A stretch of DNA of 64,000 bases. Source: Halomonas sp. UBA3074 (lineage in GTDB: Bacteria > Pseudomonadota > Gammaproteobacteria > Pseudomonadales > Halomonadaceae). The DNA is taken from positions 62,001 through 126,000 of the forward strand of contig NZ_DFBS01000014.1 in the NCBI RefSeq assembly GCF_002366715.1, read 5' to 3'. Each line of letters begins with the position of its first letter. Position 1 is the first letter of the stretch. Below are positions 62,501 to 64,000 of the stretch, in pieces. Under the pieces are notes generated by a model. That model made no database searches and was not told where the DNA came from. It was given only the letters and a program-made list of their open reading frames with translations. A program made the position numbers and the translations under genes.

Positions 62501-63533
62501 ACACGCCGACGATTGGCGGTTGGATTTGCTCGAACCGCATTTGATCATGAATATACGCGTGGTGGATCACGCCGGTGAAACCCTGGGACAGGGTCGTGAC
62601 CTTCGCGCGCTGGAACAGCGCTTCGAAGCTGCCGCCAGCGCGGGCGCCCAGGCATTGGCAGAACAGGTCAATGCTGAGCCTGCCGTTGCCGGGTTGCCCC
62701 AATCGCCGCTGCCTACTTCTCGTGTCACTACCCAGGCGGGCATTCGTGTGGAGGCGTATCCGGCACTCGTGGTCGACGCCAGCGAATTCAAAGTCATGCT
62801 GTTTGATCACCCAGCCAAAGCGGACGCTGCTCACCAAGAGGGTATCGCCAGGCTGGCGATCGCCAAACTACCCGAGCAGGTGAAAGCGATCAAACAATTG
62901 CCGGGCGTTGAGAAGTGCGCGCTGCTGTTCGCTAAAGTGGGCAGCAAACAAGCGTTGATCGACGATCTGCTTCTTGCGGTGTTTGCTCAGGTCATTGCTC
63001 AGCACCCTCTGCCGCGCTCGGAAGGGGAGTTTACCCAGCGATTAAATGCTACTCAGGGCCAGCTCGTAGACGAAGCGAAGGCGCTGCTGGTACGCGTAGA
63101 GGAAGCGTTAAAAGGGCACCTGGCGGTTACTAAGGTACTCAAAGGAAAACTCAATTTTGCCTTGGCGCTGGTCTATAGCGACGTTAGCGCACAGATGCAG
63201 CGTTTGGTCTACTCAGGCTTTATACGAGATGCCGGTGAGTGGCTGGAGGAGTACCCGCGTTACACTGAGGCGGCGCTTATTCGGCTTGAAAAAGCCGCCC
63301 GGGAACGCGGTCGTGATCAAATGATGATGCAGGATGTTCAGGCGCTAGAAGCGCGTTTTGATGCCCGTCGTGAAAGCGAGCGGCGAGGGCGGGTTGAAGA
63401 CCCTGAGTTAGTGACCTTTGGCTGGTGGCTGCAAGAGCTGAGAGTGTCTTTATTTGCACAGCAACTGGGTACCCGTATGCCCGTCTCGGTGAAACGCCTT
63501 GAAAAGCGCTGGCAAGAGATGACGAGCGTTTAG
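59529..63533 (+). CDS. hrpA: ATP-dependent RNA helicase HrpA
   Basis: 1334-residue DEAH-box helicase. Walker A GETGSGKTTQLPK (near residue 114), QPRRLAARSVA, DEAH in IIIDEAHERSLNIDF (near 210), SATID, TNVAETSLTVPGI and QRKGRCGRIAEG are all intact. HA2 and OB-fold domains and the long HrpA-specific C-terminal region (DUF3418) follow. E. coli HrpA is about 1300 residues and has been linked to fimbrial mRNA processing and rescue of stalled ribosomes. ATG at 59529 is the first plausible start after the fadD terminator; its Shine-Dalgarno is weak. Confidence 0.95.
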   Translation: METDAIVTTEPSSAPTDSQRLAALQQAASDVMLRDAERLERRLAGLKRRLRDNKPISRGLTEVERELSRAQQQLSLRESQQVVFNYPNELPVVERKEDIVNAIRDHQVVVVAGETGSGKTTQLPKMCLELGRGRRGLIGHTQPRRLAARSVAGRLAEELQVSLGEQVGYQVRFTDQSSPSTLVKLMTDGIVLAETQHDPLLLRYDTIIIDEAHERSLNIDFLLGYLKRLLPKRPDLKIIITSATIDVDRFAKHFGTATTPAPVVEVTGRTYPVEVHYRPLIRDAEDEEDRTLQEGILHAVGEIEAIEREKGWLHGPRDVLVFLPGEREIRETADILRRADLKGTEILPLYARLSNEEQNRVFAPHRGRRIVLATNVAETSLTVPGIRYVIDPGLVRISRYSYRSKIQRLPVEAVSQASANQRKGRCGRIAEGVCIRLYSEEDFLSRPGFTDPEIQRTNLASVILSMLGLKLGDIEAFPFVDPPDSRFVKDGFRLLFELGAVDERQHLSPLGRKLARLPIDPRLARMVLAGAEFGSLRDVLIVVSALAIQDPRDRPADKRQAADQAHQRWHDPDSDFVALLNLWHGIENAREALSGNQLRRWCRDHYINYLRMREWHDTFRQLRQLLRDMEIDVPAPPARDEDESEEQAKQARRKTSGKVHQALLSGLLSNLGTLVENREYLGARNRKFMIHPGSGLVKKSPKWIMAFEMVETSKLFARTVAKIDPQWIEPQAQHLVKRSYSEPHWEMKRAQVVAFEQVTLFGLPIVARRRVHYGPIAPQESRELFIRRALVEGEFLTKGAFFAHNRALIDEVEALEDRARRRDILVDEETLFDFYHERIPTDIVNGKGFEHWRKQAEQRDPQLLHFDLDSLKARDAGDVTQAQYPDHLTLAGVAYPVSYHFAPDAEDDGVTLTVPAAMLPQVPVHALEWLVPGLLREKCIALLKSLPKSIRRQVVPIPDWVDAALQTLVPGQRPLTEALGEFIRRRTSTRVHADDWRLDLLEPHLIMNIRVVDHAGETLGQGRDLRALEQRFEAAASAGAQALAEQVNAEPAVAGLPQSPLPTSRVTTQAGIRVEAYPALVVDASEFKVMLFDHPAKADAAHQEGIARLAIAKLPEQVKAIKQLPGVEKCALLFAKVGSKQALIDDLLLAVFAQVIAQHPLPRSEGEFTQRLNATQGQLVDEAKALLVRVEEALKGHLAVTKVLKGKLNFALALVYSDVSAQMQRLVYSGFIRDAGEWLEEYPRYTEAALIRLEKAARERGRDQMMMQDVQALEARFDARRESERRGRVEDPELVTFGWWLQELRVSLFAQQLGTRMPVSVKRLEKRWQEMTSV

Positions 63534-63661
63534 CCAGTGGTTGAAAAAGGTGCTGGAAAAACCGCTAGTTTACGCACACAGTTACGTTATAGGTTTGCCG
63601 AAGAGTACTCCCTAGCCATGCTAGGCCAGCGCCGATGGCAAGCCGCTTAAAGGAGATTGGC

Positions 63662-64000
63662 ATGACACAAGTGGTGATTACCGGTACAGGACTCTATACA
63701 CCGGAACACGCCATTGATAATGCTGCGCTGGTGGCGGCATTTAATGCATGGGTAGACGGTGAGAACGAGCAGCACGCTGAGGCCATTGCGAAAGGCGAGC
63801 GCGAGCCGTTGGCCTACTCGAGCAGCGAGTTTATTGAAAAAGCCTCTGGGATCAAAAGCCGCTATGTGCTCGATGCGTCAGGAATCCTTGACCCACAGCG
63901 TATGCGGCCTAAACTGCCACAGCGGAGCAATGACGAGCCTTCTCTGCAGTGTGAGATGGCGGTCGACGCTGCGCGGCAGGCGTTGGCGACTGCGCATGTG
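63662..64000 (+). CDS. Beta-ketoacyl-ACP synthase III, partial (C-terminus beyond window)
   Basis: First 113 codons of a thiolase-superfamily condensing enzyme. The MTQVVITGTGLYTPEHAIDN start and SSSEFIEKASGIKSRYVLD region match, from memory, the PA3286-type KAS III of Pseudomonas, which condenses octanoyl-CoA from beta-oxidation with malonyl-ACP, rather than classical FabH. The catalytic Cys would lie beyond the window edge. ATG at 63662 has AAGGAG eight bases upstream. Proximity to fadD fits a role in routing acyl-CoA into fatty acid synthesis. Confidence 0.85.
   Translation, partial: MTQVVITGTGLYTPEHAIDNAALVAAFNAWVDGENEQHAEAIAKGEREPLAYSSSEFIEKASGIKSRYVLDASGILDPQRMRPKLPQRSNDEPSLQCEMAVDAARQALATAHV

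Noticed and set aside
1..64000. CRISPR arrays, insertion sequences, prophage genes, rRNA operons
   Set aside because: No regularly spaced repeats, transposase or integrase motifs, or rRNA sequence found on either strand.

Overview
The window looks like chromosomal core DNA of a Halomonas/Vreelandella-type gammaproteobacterium (order Oceanospirillales), with moderately high GC. This assignment is an inference from gene families and synteny: cysB-cysH-pabB; a GntR-controlled prp operon with acnD and prpF; gacA-uvrC-pgsA followed by tRNA-Gly-Cys-Leu; dnaX-ybaB-recR; rnd-ycgL-acpH-ycgN; and fadD-hrpA next to a PA3286-like KAS III. I see no insertion sequence, prophage, CRISPR array or rRNA operon.

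Layout. 1-4.1 kb (minus): a two-gene RND efflux operon whose permease runs off the left edge, with paired palindromes in its promoter region. 4.2-9.4 kb (minus): a YdiJ-type FAD/Fe-S D-2-hydroxyacid dehydrogenase, a DUF4202 protein and a dicarboxylate/amino-acid symporter. 9.7-17.1 kb: serS, a SIMPL-domain secreted protein overlapping the serS 3' end, an AI-2E family transporter, trxA, cysB, a divergent PAPS-reductase-like cysH and pabB. 17.3-25.8 kb: a complete methylcitrate operon (GntR regulator, prpB, prpC, acnD, prpF, prpD) with an operator against the regulator start codon and two internal structured spacers, one of them a textbook intrinsic terminator. 25.9-31.6 kb: a ComEA-like protein, pyrF, ihfB-lapA-lapB, sdhE-ygfX and nadB. 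31.9-36.9 kb: tRNA-Leu, -Cys, a decayed tRNA-Gly copy and tRNA-Gly behind a near-consensus promoter, then pgsA, uvrC, gacA/uvrY, tRNA-Ala and argF. 37-43 kb: grxD, dnaX, ybaB, recR, rnd and small conserved genes.

The most interesting region is 43.4-54.1 kb. Two divergent signalling units share a 539-bp AT-rich intergenic region. Leftward is a membrane protein with a LOV (blue-light, flavin) domain followed by GGDEF and EAL domains. Rightward is a tightly overlapping three-gene operon. It encodes a 1516-residue CheB-CheR-PAS-GGDEF-EAL fusion, a bacteriophytochrome that ends where the photosensory module ends and has no output domain, and a BphO-type heme oxygenase that would make its biliverdin chromophore. 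Together they look like a blue/red light-responsive cyclic-di-GMP locus in which the red-light sensor must act in trans.

The right end (54.0-64.0 kb) holds an oligopeptidase B-like protease convergent with the heme oxygenase, a small membrane protein, a YafJ-like class II glutamine amidotransferase, fadD, hrpA and the first 113 codons of a KAS III gene. Start codons were chosen from Shine-Dalgarno spacing and family N-termini. Alternatives are given where they matter.
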